Source: Chloroflexi bacterium TSY
Lineage (GTDB): Bacteria; Chloroflexota; Anaerolineae; Caldilineales; Caldilineaceae
Assembly: GCA_019217005.1 (NCBI GenBank)
Contig: JAHBNG010000033.1
Span: 68,091 to 132,090, forward strand
Reading direction: 5' to 3'
DNA length: 64,000 bases
The position numbers and the translations under genes are program-made. Shown here piece after piece: positions 36,201 through 45,877 of this stretch. The first letter of the stretch is position 1. Each line of letters begins with the position of its first letter. The notes under the pieces are model-generated. The model searched no databases and had not been told where the DNA came from. It saw only the letters and a program-made list of their open reading frames with translations.

Positions 36201-36442
36201 ATAAACGTGACGCCATCACCCATCCACCAACTGCCTGCTTCTGGAATACTCCCAATGAAAATCGGCGGCGTTTCGAATTGGCTCGGATGAGAATTCTCAA
36301 AGGAGGAGTTGAACGTCGTAGGACTCGAGTCTATGTTGACTGGATCGGTCTTCGAAGAGAACGAAAAGATCAGTCCCGTCAAAAACAAGCACGTCGAGAA
36401 GAACAAGAGAGAGACAATCTTAAAAGGAATCTGAAAAGACAT
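30242..36442 (-). CDS. Bacterial alpha-2-macroglobulin family protein
   Basis: A 2,066-residue envelope protein that traps proteases through a covalent thioester. The N-terminal signal/membrane segment covers residues 7-28, then Ig-like (SbsA/Big-type) domains to about residue 480, macroglobulin domains, and a glycine-rich stretch near residue 1290 that may be part of the bait region. The thioester motif is C1542-N-E-Q (YPYECNEQ), intact. It is longer than E. coli YfhM (about 1,650), mainly because of the Ig-like domains. PBP1C lies upstream on the same strand, its classical partner, but an IS now separates them. The start is only 26 bp from that IS. Confidence 0.95.
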   Translation of the reverse strand: MSFQIPFKIVSLLFFSTCLFLTGLIFSFSSKTDPVNIDSSPTTFNSSFENSHPSQFETPPIFIGSIPEAGSWWMGDGVTFIFDQPLSGDSSQALQISPQLDGTTEVQNNTITFTPATRPRPDVHYTFFLDQRVTSTNGAALNAPVSIFLSMATPLKVTSIQPRNHAQDVDVDVPIVITFNRPVVALTGLAEQAKLPAPLSIEPSVQGQGEWLNTSTYRFHPTSGWVGGTAYTVIVDNVVDSQGTSLQTPITTQFRTALPVVTGFSPDDAVLKPESTLQVSFNQPMDPQSTEDAYVLVNLTGEEGGLVEGQFGWNATQTTLTFTPTRWLEFGATYALEIGIEARSANGLAQLRQPYYHTVDVTPYPAIQTVTPESNSIDINPERNVVIKFNTPISPTLLMQNLDVTPLLTTTQVYSYYSAYSREVTLSWYKEPQTTYTVTIGGAVADHYGNRLGSDREFSFTTGDYSPFVRSNLGQFTHFNGYTKTHISVLYRNVESVRAGLFRLPESELFKLTGENQYQVWEDYQIPNRAANRVWQRNYAAGVEHNVTGQQVISLTNEVGDILAAGIYMLELQTPVLEQDQTEESTNESVSNATTPLSIQSWRPAYKLLLLGNQNLLLKKSSQGESVVWLTDLISGKPVPGQAVRFYANGELRAQAVTDTDGLAKANLNLLRDELWQPILAISGEPGTARFGAVSSQWNEGIGPWEFDISGGGQPNHYLSHFYTDRPIYRPGQTVHWKGIVRAIHDDGYRLPTSDLPIAISIRDDRGNEIARQDVRPNAHGTVHGAVVLQPEATTGYYFLEAQIGEFDESVYGGVSFQVGAYRKPEFEIDLALGKDEYIAGETISVTAEANYLSGGPLSDAKVTWRLLAEPYEFQWSDGEDGRFFQFTPFDPEQDISNPYLGAFDGGLLMEGSGVTDADGLFQLTLPADLSQTRQSQRWVIDVSIQSSTNQFVSARASVPVHKSSYYAGLRPRHYVTSVGNESTIDLVAVSPQGDPLSNRTLEIVVVKFEWNSVYEIAPDGQYRWRASVERTPVLTDSVSTNQAGMASFDWVPTSPGQYEFKVTGLDQNLENGQTSSTSVAYTYVSSQDDQFVAWRRDNNDRIQLVADKEEYRPGDIAKILVPSPFLGPVKALVTLERNGILDTQVMTLDGNSETLTVPITAEHIPNIYVSVMLVKGIDQTNPIPAMRLGYVQLPVDVSERELTVDIVSSVGETRPGEPISYTLSILDRDENTVSGAEVSIALVDKAIFSLASDFRRSLLDAFYNEQPLGVSTSALLVINRDRLSQQLTEGTKGGGGGGGAGAIEVRDEFPDSAYWRADLVTDEHGKITFAVDLPDNLTTWRLVVRAVTDETLVGEAEHDIIATKELQIRPKVPRFFTAGDQATIGAVVVNATDQVAAGGQVAIDVEGATFVNERTTAQLATLGFDLEAGEQVRLDTPIVVGAETDHVTITMTAEAFLRDDIVSAGLSPIRDAVRLTIPVRRYETPAVVASAGQVDGIELFEALRIPDEATNNGSYQIRLEPSLAAGMAEGFDYLEHYPYECNEQTVSRFLPNLFTLRALQTLGLQATLGGQDNIEELEESLQTQLRVGVQKLVNRQNPDGGWGYWPGEESTPFVSAYVLWGLLAADFGKESANGTADSEDQTVDLMGYVVPKQTLMLAVEYLERQFRAPSEVIEMGSDAAWQLNEMAFIHYVLAMMGEGDPGRASTLFDEREKLAIYGQAFLAMALDRINQEMSPDNEQRTDERVEQLLDAIFAKVNLTASSAFWSEESTDYRTLNTNTRTTAIALTAFSRLAPEEPLLPMVVRWLMETRRAGRWASTQENVWSLIALTEWMVASGELEGDYNWNVTVNSQRLDNGEVNRANLQSSTDLTVAIAKLLRDEANIIQIERSNPSGQLYYTTHLRTYQDAQDVAPIDRGILIDSKFTRQASVGEAIQVGELVSITVSVIAPTDLHHVLVEAPIPAGTEPIDARLNTESALFVEPQVNEVTPRATRGDWWSNWLPTHIDIRDDKVTFFATQLSAGTYEYTFQVRATIPGTYRILPAHAEMMYFPEVWGRSAGDTIVIEE

Positions 36443-36468
36443 TTCTATTTACCTTTACGCCTATTGAA

Positions 36469-37942
36469 CTTTACTTTCTGGTAAAAGAAAAGAGATGAGG
36501 TGAGAAATGTGACAAAAAGCGGTTAGCAGTTCATCCTAAAGGTAGAGAACCCAAAAAGGAGGAAGGAATGCTAACCGCGCCAGAAATAACTATAGCAGTA
36601 CTGATGAATGTATTGCAAGTAACGCCGATGGGAACAAACGTAAATGTAATGCGTCTGATGTGGGCAATGCTGAATGGGTCGTTTCTGAAAAGTCGAGGAG
36701 CAATCCATAGCGCATTGAAAGAAAGCGGGTTTGAAGATGAGGAGCTCCGGCGAAGCTGGTGGAGCTGATATGGATCATGGGATATCACAAGTCTGCTGGG
36801 GTCGTGGCAAGAAGAAGTGGAAAGGGAATGGGAGGCAAAAAAGTTAGAAGGGTACCGAGTGAAAAGCATAGATATCACAGGGTTCTGGCGACCGAAGCTG
36901 CAAGGGAAAGTGAACCGACTCTATAACTCAACGGCTCGTCATTGCCCGCGCTCATCTTTGGAGTGATGATAAGCTCGGGGAGATAGGCGGGAAGCGAGTG
37001 CCACTGCTCAAGGCAATCGAGATGCACGGTTGGAACAAAGGAAAGTGAGTTTCGGAAAAAGCTGCTGAAAGAGACGAAGAAATCACTGGAGTCAGACGAA
37101 GTGGCGGTGGTCGATGCCGGGTTTACAATCAGAGAAATGCTAGAAAGCGGCATAGACCGATTTGTCCTGCGGGAAGCGATTAACTGCACAGTGCGCCGCA
37201 ATGAGTTCCCAAACGCAAAGAAAAGGCAGACCACCTGAATATGGTGATATTGTGCGTCCGCTCTCGCAGCTATAAGGGAAAGCGACTCGAGGCTACAACT
37301 CCGGACTCGTCTGGTCGCTTTCTATAGTGGTCGCCTGATTTGCTATCAAGCATGGCACAATCTCGTCCCCAGAACAACCAAGGTGGATACAGCCAACCGT
37401 ACCTACTCGATTTACGTCATTCAGGATCCGGCCTACAACACACCTTTGGTTTTGGCGACCGTTATGACTTTGCAGCCTGAAACCATTTATCTTGTCTACC
37501 TGGAACGCTGGCCTGTTGAACATCCCCCCTTGGCTTCCAAGCAGATGATTGGCTTACATCGTCAATTTGTTCATGCCGATGAGGCTTGTTTCCGCTTACC
37601 TGAACTGGGGCTGCTGGCTGGCAATCTTCTTTCCCATTTAGCCGCTTCTCTTCCTCCCATACCGACTGGCTACTGGGATCGAGAGCCTCCACTCCCGGCA
37701 GGCTGCGCCGTGTTCTCTCGAGTGCTCTTTTCCAACTCCTGACCAACTCGACCCTGACTTTCGGAAAAGGCCTCGGTTTCACACCATTTCCCTAAAGGCG
37801 TTCTCGCTCATCGCCGCCTCAATGCCGCTGCTTAAACTAGCCGAGCACTATTTTTACATTTTATCCCGTTTTTTCAGGGTGGATTCTTTTTCCGCCCTTT
37901 CGGTTTGCCCTTTGTCACTCAAGCCTTTACCAGAAAGTAAAG
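36469..37942 (+). mobile_element. 1.47-kb IS, copy 2, between PBP1C and alpha-2-macroglobulin genes
   Basis: Same ends (CTTTACTTTCTGGTAAA and complement) as copies 1 and 3, in opposite orientation. It lies 26 bp upstream of the macroglobulin start and 113 bp downstream of the PBP1C stop, so it probably separates a formerly continuous operon and replaces the local promoter/leader of the downstream gene. No clear target duplication (left flank ends TTGAA, right flank begins TTTAA). Confidence 0.87.
36568..37835 (+). pseudogene. IS4-like DDE transposase, frameshifted (copy 2)
   Basis: The frame begins at the ATG of MLTAPEITIAV (36568) and, after at least four frameshifts (near 36765, 36940, 37180 and 37725), ends in LNAAA-stop at 37833-37835. 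DITGFWRP, VVDAGF and YLERWPVE motifs are readable. It differs from copies 1 and 3 mainly by small indels. No continuous frame spans the catalytic domain. Confidence 0.72.
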
Positions 37943-38055
37943 TTTAAGTAAATCCGAGAAAGTATTAGGACACGAATTAATTGGATTTTCAGGATGTTAT
38001 CCGTGTGCATCCGTGAAAATCCGTGTCCTAATTTCTAAAGACTTTTTGGAATCAC

Positions 38056-40860
38056 TTAATTCTTATCTGTTGAGGCAACCGTTGGTGACGTAAACTCTTC
38101 CACAACAACGAATGACTCTTGCGAACGAATGACTCTCTCTTCTCGATCATTGTCAGCCTCAATGCCTTCGAGCCAGAAGCGATGTTGACCCACTTCTAGC
38201 GTCCACCAGGCATCGATTTTGGTTGAATTTCGTTCTGTTAAGATAACTTGGTTGTCTTTGATTAAGCGCAATTCTCTCCATGGGTGTTCGGATCGGACAA
38301 AACCTCCAATTTGGATCCGTTGGCGGGATGTCGGTAGACCTGGGTGGATCTGATACGCTGTGCGAGAAATGGGGGTCGCTAGGACAAGCTTATCTATATC
38401 CTGATTTGATGGTTTCGTTGTCTGATCGGCAGAAGCAATAGGTGGTGGTGGTGGCGGTGCAATGGCAATATTGTGCGCAATCATCCAATCATGATACTCA
38501 GTTGAGAGCATCCAATAGATACGTTTGGCAATCCGTTCTTGGGGCGTATTGGCAGTCGCACGCTTGCCTGTGGCGATATCGATCTTAATGGCTTGAAACT
38601 GGGTGTCGCGTTTGGCTGGAACAGTTCCTGCTACAAATCGCTCTTTCCGGAGGCGTGGACAGTGTACCGACGGCAGGTTTCCCGAACCATCACAGATTGT
38701 CTGTTCAACAATGCCGCTTGGCTTCTTAAAGTCCGAGGGCGCTTTCTGAGTCAATTGGTGGTGTGCGGCCAACATGAGATCGCGCCAAATAGGGCCCGCA
38801 CCATCGACGCCGCTGACATCAAGCATGGGCGTATTGTCAGCATTGCCCACCCAAACGCCCACAATGTAGTCGGGCGTATAGCCAATTGTCCAGTTGTCTC
38901 GCCAGTCTGTTGTTGTGCCAGTCTTGACTGCCGCAGAAAATGGCAGAGCCAGAACTGAATTTTCACCAAAAGCAGGGATGCGCGCAATCGGATCAGAGAG
39001 AATGTCTGTGACCAAATAAGCTGTTTCCGGTGTGATCACCTGTTTGCGCAAATTTTCTGTGGTTGACCCTGGCGCTTCAGTCGTCGAACGATCTGCTGAG
39101 GCAAATTCCGGTGGTATGCCAAATGGTGTGGTTATTCGATTTCTCGCTGACTGAGAGCGGCAATTTACACAATTTGTGCTATACCGTCCAAATTCCTGGG
39201 CGCGGAAAGGTGTGCTGATTCCTCGAATATTGAGAATCGAGCGGGTTTCTAATCGCTGGCCATCCAGGAAGATGCCATAAGCCGTTGTTAGTTCCAACAG
39301 ACTGACTTCGCTGCCACCCAAAGTCAGTGCCAACCCAGACTCGTTGGTGAATGTGCGAATTCCAGCCAGCCCTGCAAGTTGCTGCAATGTCTCGACACCG
39401 ATCTGATCGAGTACCTTAACAGCCGGAACATTGTAACTATTGGCCAATGCTGCACGGACACTCACAGGCCCATGAAAGACACGATCATAGTTCAGGGGAG
39501 TGTAGGGAGAGGCTAAGACTGAGGCTGAGGCTAAGAAAGCAGACGTGCGATCGGATGCTCGGTCTTCCTCAGCCTTCTCCTCAACATAGAAGGTCGTTGG
39601 TAAGTCCGCCAAAATAGATGCCGCCGTGAGCGGTTTCTGACCACGCATTCGACTCCATTCGGGGTCGAGAGCCGCAGCATATGTGAAGGGCTTGATGGCG
39701 CTGCCGGGTTGGCGGTGTGTGAGTGTGGCATTGACGTTGCCCTGGATTGTGGCATCAAAGTAGTCTGGACTGCCCACCATCGCCAGAATATCGCCCGTTT
39801 TGTTGTCCAAAATGATAGCCGCGGCATTGTCAACGCGTCGGTGCGGATCGGTTAAGGCATCACAGTGACCTGGTTTGCGGCAGTTTAAGCGATCCAGACG
39901 ATGGCGGATTGCCTCTTCTGCTTTGCGCTGTAGATCGAGGTCAAGGGTTGTTGTAATCTGCAAACCACCTGCTTCCAAAAGACCGCCGCGCATGGCGTCA
40001 ATCCCATAGGTATCCAAAAGCCTGTCCTGAATATACATGACAAAGTGTGGGGCCTTGATATCGAAGAGATGGGATCGATAGCGCAACGGTTCTGCTGCGA
40101 TGCGCCTGCGTTCTAGCTGATCAATATAGCCAGCTTCTTCCATCAGGCGTAAGGCGGTTAGCTGGCGACGCTTGGCAACATCTGGGTCGAGAAGGGGATC
40201 ATAGCCGCTTGGATACTGGATCAAGCCAGCCAGCAGAGCGCATTCTGCACTGCTTAACTGGAGGGCAGGCTTGGCAAAGAATATTTGTGCTGCAGCTTCT
40301 AGGCCAAAAGCAAAATGACCGTAATAGGTCTGATTCAAATATAGTGCGAGCAATTCATTTTTCGTGTAGTCATATCCAAGCATCCACGCCAACCATGCTT
40401 CCCGCACTTTACGACGCAACGTCTGCTCATACCGTTCTGTTGGCGGAAGAAAGAGGTTACGTGCCAACTGCTGGGTCAATGTACTGCCACCACTGATAAC
40501 TTGACGTCCGCGGACATTTTGCCAGAGCGCTCGAATGATGGCAATGGGGTCAATTCCTGGATGATGAAAGAATCGGCTATCTTCCGTAGCGAGAGTTGCT
40601 TGAATACATGCTTGAGGCAGGGAGTTGAGATTTAGATTGAGTTGCTTGCCATAATTGGGGTCGAGAAGTTCGTAGAGCAAACGACCATGCCGATCGCGAA
40701 TTTGGGCCGTGGGATGCACAATGCGCATTTCGTTTGGATGAACAGAAGGCAGGTCGGAGAGCGCCCAATGATAAATAAACACCAAAGACGCGCCACATAG
40801 CACGCTGGCGACTGCCAGCGCGGCCAAAATTTTTCGTCGGGAGATTTGAATAAAGTTCAT
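38056..40860 (-). CDS. pbpC: Penicillin-binding protein 1C-like bifunctional peptidoglycan synthase
   Basis: 934 residues: N-terminal membrane anchor (11-30), glycosyltransferase domain with [12 protein letters not shown] (E93 catalytic) and [13 protein letters not shown], then a transpeptidase domain with S387-x-x-K390 (QPGSAIKPF), the SYN-type motif NSYNVPAV and [10 protein letters not shown]-terminal region of about 200 residues includes the biPBP_C-like beta domain that distinguishes PBP1C. In many bacteria pbpC forms an operon with the alpha-2-macroglobulin gene, and the macroglobulin is thought to protect the wall. Here copy 2 of the IS sits between them. Confidence 0.93.
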   Translation of the reverse strand: MNFIQISRRKILAALAVASVLCGASLVFIYHWALSDLPSVHPNEMRIVHPTAQIRDRHGRLLYELLDPNYGKQLNLNLNSLPQACIQATLATEDSRFFHHPGIDPIAIIRALWQNVRGRQVISGGSTLTQQLARNLFLPPTERYEQTLRRKVREAWLAWMLGYDYTKNELLALYLNQTYYGHFAFGLEAAAQIFFAKPALQLSSAECALLAGLIQYPSGYDPLLDPDVAKRRQLTALRLMEEAGYIDQLERRRIAAEPLRYRSHLFDIKAPHFVMYIQDRLLDTYGIDAMRGGLLEAGGLQITTTLDLDLQRKAEEAIRHRLDRLNCRKPGHCDALTDPHRRVDNAAAIILDNKTGDILAMVGSPDYFDATIQGNVNATLTHRQPGSAIKPFTYAAALDPEWSRMRGQKPLTAASILADLPTTFYVEEKAEEDRASDRTSAFLASASVLASPYTPLNYDRVFHGPVSVRAALANSYNVPAVKVLDQIGVETLQQLAGLAGIRTFTNESGLALTLGGSEVSLLELTTAYGIFLDGQRLETRSILNIRGISTPFRAQEFGRYSTNCVNCRSQSARNRITTPFGIPPEFASADRSTTEAPGSTTENLRKQVITPETAYLVTDILSDPIARIPAFGENSVLALPFSAAVKTGTTTDWRDNWTIGYTPDYIVGVWVGNADNTPMLDVSGVDGAGPIWRDLMLAAHHQLTQKAPSDFKKPSGIVEQTICDGSGNLPSVHCPRLRKERFVAGTVPAKRDTQFQAIKIDIATGKRATANTPQERIAKRIYWMLSTEYHDWMIAHNIAIAPPPPPPIASADQTTKPSNQDIDKLVLATPISRTAYQIHPGLPTSRQRIQIGGFVRSEHPWRELRLIKDNQVILTERNSTKIDAWWTLEVGQHRFWLEGIEADNDREERVIRSQESFVVVEEFTSPTVASTDKN

Positions 40861-40997
40861 CGTACCTTCAACGGAAACGCCGCATTGCGTGTTCCCTGTA
40901 CGTGTTATACGTGATGCGTCTTGCGTGAACTACTAGAGATTCTGACTAGTGCACACAGATCCGTGATTTCGTGGCTCAACGCAACCGGCGAGTCAAT

Positions 40998-41051
40998 CGT
41001 AGGTCACTCCAGAGGAGTGACGAGCACCAAGAACCCCTGCTCTCCACTTGA
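40998..41051. repeat. Dispersed hairpin repeat (GTAGGTCACT...AGTGACGAGC)
   Basis: CGTAGGTCACTCCAGAGGAG and the following TGACGAGCACCAAG match, with few changes, 46335-46389 (CGTAGGTCACTTCTCTGAAG, then TGACGAGCGGCAAGG), both ending in TCTCCACTTG. The GGTCACTCC/GGAGTGAC arms fold into a short hairpin. It lies between the PBP1C start and the recombinase gene. Confidence 0.55.
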
Positions 41052-41079
41052 CCCCAGTACCACGCAACATGCGATAGAC

Positions 41080-42054
41080 TCAATACAGATCATCCGTCAC
41101 CCCAGACTCTAATTCGTCCAATACATAGTGTCGCGCGGTTGTTTCAATTCGCTTGTGTCCCAGTGCCTTTTGCGCCACGCGGATATCTTTCTTGGCCAGT
41201 TGTGTGCCGACAAAGCGGCGAAAGTCATGGGGCTTCACATCTGGTAGCTCCAAGGCTTCTGCGTATTTGCGCACAATTTTCCAGACGGCAACATTGGAGA
41301 GGGGGCGTTCTGTTGCTCTTTGACCACGACCATCAAAGGCGGTAAAGATAAAACGACTCTCTACAGGGCGGACCTCCAGCCACATTTGAATGCACTCGTA
41401 GGCTTCAAGACTGAGGGGCGCTTCCCGATCCTCTACATCATTTTTACCACGTACCAGCAAGATATAGCCTTTGCCTCTGCGAAGGATCTGATCGTGGGTT
41501 AGGTGCGCCAACTCGCTGACCCGTAGGGCACCACTAGCCAATGTGGCCAACAGGGCCAAGTCGCGCAGGCCAACTAGTTCATCCGTCATGGGCGAATCGC
41601 AGAGTTCACGCATCTCGGTGGGTTCAATCCGGGTGCGGGCGTTGGACTTGATGCGATCTTTGAGGGCCGCCACCTTCACGCCAGAGACGTGCTCGAAGGC
41701 AATCGCCATCTCGTTGCTGAGATACCCCTGCGCTGCAGCCTCACGCATCATGCGTTTGACAGCACTGATCATGCGGTTAATGGTGTTGGGACTCTTGTTG
41801 GTCTCTTGGGCCAGGTGTGTTCGCCAGCGCGCCAACGTGGCCGACTGGATGGCTGCTCCAAATGTGCCCGCAAAATCCAGATATGCTTTGAAATCGCGTT
41901 CATACATGGCGAGGCTGGAAGGGGCCAACTGTCCAGTGAGAATGCTGGTATCGAATTGTGTGTCGTGACTAGCCGTCTGGACCGATTGCGATCCAGACAG
42001 CAACGTTGTCTCAGCTGATACAAGCAGGTTGTCCTGTCCGTCTTGATGATTCAT
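41080..42054 (-). CDS. Tyrosine recombinase/integrase
   Basis: A 324-residue XerC/XerD-type recombinase: N-terminal SAM-like DNA-binding domain ([15 protein letters not shown]...), catalytic domain with Arg in [14 protein letters not shown]-x-x-R in [13 protein letters not shown], and the terminal [15 protein letters not shown] with the nucleophilic Tyr. It could belong to an integrative element whose other parts are gone, or be a chromosomal recombinase. No att-like direct repeat was identified. The gene converges with nothing upstream within 200 bp. Confidence 0.92.
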   Translation of the reverse strand: MNHQDGQDNLLVSAETTLLSGSQSVQTASHDTQFDTSILTGQLAPSSLAMYERDFKAYLDFAGTFGAAIQSATLARWRTHLAQETNKSPNTINRMISAVKRMMREAAAQGYLSNEMAIAFEHVSGVKVAALKDRIKSNARTRIEPTEMRELCDSPMTDELVGLRDLALLATLASGALRVSELAHLTHDQILRRGKGYILLVRGKNDVEDREAPLSLEAYECIQMWLEVRPVESRFIFTAFDGRGQRATERPLSNVAVWKIVRKYAEALELPDVKPHDFRRFVGTQLAKKDIRVAQKALGHKRIETTARHYVLDELESGVTDDLY

Positions 42055-42723
42055 CGATAATCCTTCTCTGCAATTTAATTAACCTAATTGAATCACACAG
42101 AGACTGACCTGTCAAGTAATATTCTATTTGACACAAACGACCAAATCGTCTATCATCTGTCCCCAATCCAGCCACGCTGTCCAGCATGGACAATTCTTGA
42201 AGGGCCCTGTTCAGCACCTGTTGCAGATTTCCACTTTGCATTTTGCTGCGTCAGCGTCGACCTTCTCGCCGTGTGGCCGGACCGGTCAATTGAAAATGCC
42301 GCTGCCGAGTGCGCACACTCGACGGACAGCTACCACCCGAACTGTCCGAGCAGTCTGGGTGGTTGTGTTTATGGTACAAGCTCCTTACGAGTCTGTCAAG
42401 AGAGATGCGGCCACCTCGATTGCGGATCGCACCTGTCAACCAACAGGGCGTTCCCAGGTTGGGGTGGTCGTTTTGATGTTGACCTTTATCTTGACCAGAG
42501 GGGCGATGCGGGGGGCGTGTTGTGTCTCTGTCATCAATTGGGGGCGTCGTAGTACGTGGTGCGTAGTGCGTGATTCGTGGTACCAGAAGAGGATCTGTTT
42601 GTGCTGCAAGAAAGTAGTAGGGCGAACAACACAGAGAAGAAAAAGCCACGCTCAGCACAGTTAGATTCTGGATTAGTTCTACGCACCACGTACCACGCCC
42701 GCCCTGCAAAAGGAGCAAAGATC
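42055..42723. other. 669-bp spacer without a convincing gene
   Basis: Both strands have long open frames here, but with compositionally improbable, Cys/Arg/Thr-rich translations and no family resemblance, so none is called. The stretch 42540-42590 (GTAGTACGTGGTGCGTAGTG) and 42675-42700 (complementary CTACGCACCACGTACCACG) form an inverted repeat of the ACGTGGTGCGTAG word. Similar ACGTGATGCGT words occur at 40890-40925. It probably holds the promoters of the recombinase and of the small gene at 42724. Confidence 0.4.
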
Positions 42724-42945
42724 ATGCACACAGACAAACGATTCACCTCCCAGACCTGGGAGGAATTAGCCCATCAATGGGAACGGGAAGAGATCACGTT
42801 CGAGCAGCTCAATGGACGCTTGCTTGTCTGGATTGGGCACTTGCACGGGATGTTGGTGGCCAGTCAGCGTGAACAAGAGAGCATGGCCCATGCCTTGTCC
42901 GACTTGGACGCCAGGGTGCAGGCATTGGAGACTGGAAGAGGGTAA
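42724..42945 (+). CDS. Small uncharacterised protein
   Basis: 73 residues, no family recognised. It begins MHTDKRFTSQTWEELAHQWE and has a C-terminal coiled-coil-like helix (REQESMAHALSDLDARVQALE). AAAGGAGCAAAGATC gives a good ribosome binding site. It converges on the CHAT-STAND gene, with a hairpin between the stops. It could be an accessory to the conflict module or unrelated. Confidence 0.55.
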   Translation: MHTDKRFTSQTWEELAHQWEREEITFEQLNGRLLVWIGHLHGMLVASQREQESMAHALSDLDARVQALETGRG

Positions 42946-42963
42946 AACTGGTTATTGGTGGCT

Positions 42964-43016
42964 GGTTGCTGGTGACTGGTTGAAAACCAATGACCAGCAA
43001 CCAGTCACCAGCAACC
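42964..43016. terminator. 18-bp stem between convergent genes
   Basis: GGTTGCTGGTGACTGGTT (42964-42981) is exactly complementary to 42999-43016, with a 17-base loop. The words CTGGTTGCTGGTGAC/CCAGCAACCAGTCACC resemble other low-complexity spacer hairpins in the window. It lies exactly between the ends of the small gene and the CHAT-STAND-TPR gene and is probably a bidirectional terminator. Confidence 0.6.
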
Positions 43017-43019
43017 AAT

Positions 43020-45727
43020 CTACCCCTCCTCCGCCAACAGGGCGCGCACTTGGGCCAGCGCGGCCCGATCGCTCTCCAGATCGGGATGGCCCACGGCTTC
43101 GTCGATGGCGACGACCTGCTCCAATTCGACAACTGCCTCTGCCAATCGTCCCAGAGCGCAATAGGCCATGGCCAGGTTGTAGCGGGTGACTGACTCGCCC
43201 CAAACGTCCTCCACTTGCCTTCTGAGAGGGAGGGCGAGGTTGTAGAAGCGCAAGGCTTCCTGCTTCTCTCCCAGGTCGTCATAGACTGAGCCCATGTTGT
43301 TGAGGATCGTTGCGCGCAGGGCCTCCTCTTCTGTGCAATCCAGACCAGCCTGATAGTGGTCGATGGCCTCTCGTTTGTCGCCCAGCTGATTTTTGGCATA
43401 ACCGAGCTGGTTCCAGAGGCGAGCACTGGTGGTCCGCTCGGTGGTGCGCGTCACCAAGTCGATGACTTCGCGGAAGCGGTACTGATCAACGCGGTTCCAG
43501 CGTCCGCTCAGGCTGTTGGTCAACTCTTCGGCCAGTTCCCTTTCACCGCCCGCCAGCGCCAGACGGTGGAGTTCCAGTGTTTGCGCTTCGCTGGGACGGG
43601 CATCGTCGGCCTCCCACCAGAGCGCATAGAGGGTGCGGGCTGCGGTGGCCGCGAGCGTGGTGGGATCCGGTTGTTCTTCATCGGCCAGCAGGGGTGAGGA
43701 TGCGGGGGACGCGGAGGCGACAGGTGCGGCCGCGGGCCAGCAGTTGGCGCAGGGTGGGGCGTTGGGCGGCCAACAGCTCTGTCGCCAGGATATTTTCGCG
43801 CAGGTCGGTCTCTTTTGTGGCCATGCGGGCCAATACCTGCGCCAGATCGGGCAAGGCGCTTTGGGTTGGGTCGGTCACTTCTGCCGTCGCCGGTGCGTGC
43901 CGTTGCTCTTGGGCCAACAGCTCAAAGAGCCATTCGAGCAGACGGGGGTTGCCGTCGGCAATCTCAATGGCCCGTTGGCGCAGCGGGCCGGGGTCGGGGT
44001 CTGTTTGGGGAGCAGGCTGGGAACAGGTTGGTGGCGGTGCTGTGAGGCGGGCGACCTTCTTCTGCACGGCTTCATCGCTCAGCTTGTCGAGCTGATGGAT
44101 GTAGAGTTGACTGGCACCGCTCCAGGTGGGCCGGTAGCGGCTGGTGATGAGCAGCCGGTGCTCCTGTCCGCGCTCCTCTTGTTCAAAGTTGTCCTCGAAG
44201 TTGTCGAGAATGAGCAGCAGCTGCTCGTCGCAGGTCTCCAAGGCATGGAGCAGGCGAAAGCGCAGGTTGTCTCGACCATTGAGCGCTTCGCGCGCCCGCT
44301 GCGAACGCAGGCCGTTGTTGAGCTTGTTGAGCAGCAGGATCTCATCCAGTTGGCCATAGAGAACGATGGACCTGTGCTGGTCGCTCTTCTGTCGCCAGCG
44401 CTGGCGCAGCCGGTGGGCCAGCGTGCTCTTGCCGTTCCCACCCATGCCCCATAGAAGCACCCCCAACTGGGTCGCATCAGCCCGCAAGGCGCGCAAACAG
44501 GCTTGCAAGACCCGCCGTCGCCCCACAAAGTTGGCGCGGTCGGCCACGGGCACGCGCCGTTCATCTTCGTCGAGATAGTCTGGCTCGCGATGGGGCATGG
44601 TCAGCCGGGCGCGGCCTCTGGTGCGGGGTGCCGTCACCAACGCCTCCAGACTGCCGCCGGTGGCCTCACTCGTTCCTCTCCCAGCCTCTCCCCGCGCATA
44701 GAGGCGCAACAGATGCCAATGCTGGCAGTCGGCAGGGTTCTGGGCGTGGCGACGCAGCATCTCGCCATAGGTCTCGGCCAGGGCGCGCACGAGCGGGAGT
44801 CCTTGGGACAGCCCGCCGTAGAGAGTGGCCGCCGCGGTGGTGGCATCCGGGTCATAGACTGGCTGGCCCCACCCCAACACGGTGGGGATGCCTCTGGTCA
44901 CCAGTTCCGCGGCCAGCGACGGGATGGCCCCGCCCCGCCCCGCCCTGCATGGCCTGTCCCGTGCGGCACCCGGAGAGAAAGATCAGGCGCGGTACATGGG
45001 TCAGGCGGTCGACGATCTCTTGCGCGCCGGCCAGCTGTCGACCGCCCACCTCATCCTCGCAGAGAAAGCGGGGGCCGTCGCGGGTGTGGGTGGCGTGCCC
45101 GGTCAGATGGACCACATCGGTCTGCGCTTCCCCCAGATCGCCAAGCAGATCGCCAAGTTCCTGCAGGTTGCCACTCTCTTCCACGCTCAGACGCAAGGGG
45201 TGGCGTTGGGTGGCCTCCATGATGCGCGCCTCTTCGCCTTCAAAGTCCAGCGGACGTTCTGCCGCTTCTGCGGGTGCGGTGGCCATAAAGGCCACGTGCA
45301 GCGGCCGGTTTTGGGGCGTGCGATAGAAGGGTCCGTCGAGCGCATGACCATTCTGCCAGCGCACGGGGATGACCGCGGTTGTGCTCTGCTGTACCAGATA
45401 GCCGCCACCTGTCTCGGCCGAACTGCCGTCATGCAGCAACTCCCAGGGGAGATGACTGAACCCTGCGCCTTGTTCAATCAGCAGAGCCACGGCTCTGGTT
45501 TTGCCTCGCTGCTGGTCGATGGCGCGGGTCAGAAAGCGGTCATCGCCATCCAGCCAGCGATAGAGAGTCTGTCCGATTTCGCATAGTTTGCGGGGATCAG
45601 GTACGGAGTATACGTAGTAGTAGAGCTCGGCCTGGTCGAGGAGGGGTGCGATGTCTTCGCTGATGGTCAGGTCGCGCTCTGGGTGGAGGGTTTGGGCGCG
45701 CTGGATGAGTTGAATATGAATTGGCAT
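43020..45727 (-). pseudogene. CHAT protease - STAND NTPase - TPR protein, frameshifted twice
   Basis: About 900 codons. The N-terminal CHAT (caspase-like) domain has H211 in VVHLTGHATH and C254 in FLSGCRTGQA, the catalytic dyad. Then comes an NTPase with Walker A GMGGNGKST and Walker B LLLILDNFED (STAND/NB-ARC-like), then TPRs (LGYAKNQLGDKREAIDHYQ; LYNMGSVYDDLGEKQEALRF-like). Frame breaks: at the (GGGGC)3 tract 44928-44942, after C254, and at a C5 run near 43700. With one extra GGGGC unit, or two fewer, the first break is repaired. The upstream EACC1-like gene makes this a counter-invader effector module. Confidence 0.85.
44928..44942. repeat. Short tandem repeat CCCCG x3 at a frameshift
   Basis: Three CCCCG units (GGGGC on the coding strand) lie between the catalytic Cys of the CHAT domain and the IPSLAAELV-type segment. 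The present number leaves the gene one base out of frame; four units or one unit would be in frame. The 5-bp unit makes slippage frame-altering. Confidence 0.7.
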
Positions 45728-45877
45728 GGTGATTGACTACTTGTAAGTTGGTTTGCGTCCGCCATGATTTTTGCTAGTCTGAAAGAAATCAGCTTCAAAA
45801 CCGGCGTTCTGGGACTGGGGATTGACGACTGGGGATCAGGCAAAACCAGTCCCCAATCCCTAATCCCTCCATTTGTT

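Noticed and set aside
42088..42718. Overlapping long frames on both strands upstream of the small gene at 42724
   Set aside because: Translations are rich in Arg/Cys/Thr and resemble no family; several include the repeated ACGTGGTGCG words.
45806..45867. Hairpin terminator from GACTGGGGAT / CCAGTCCCCAAT words
   Set aside because: On checking, the words are not complementary over more than a few bases, so only a low-complexity stretch remains.
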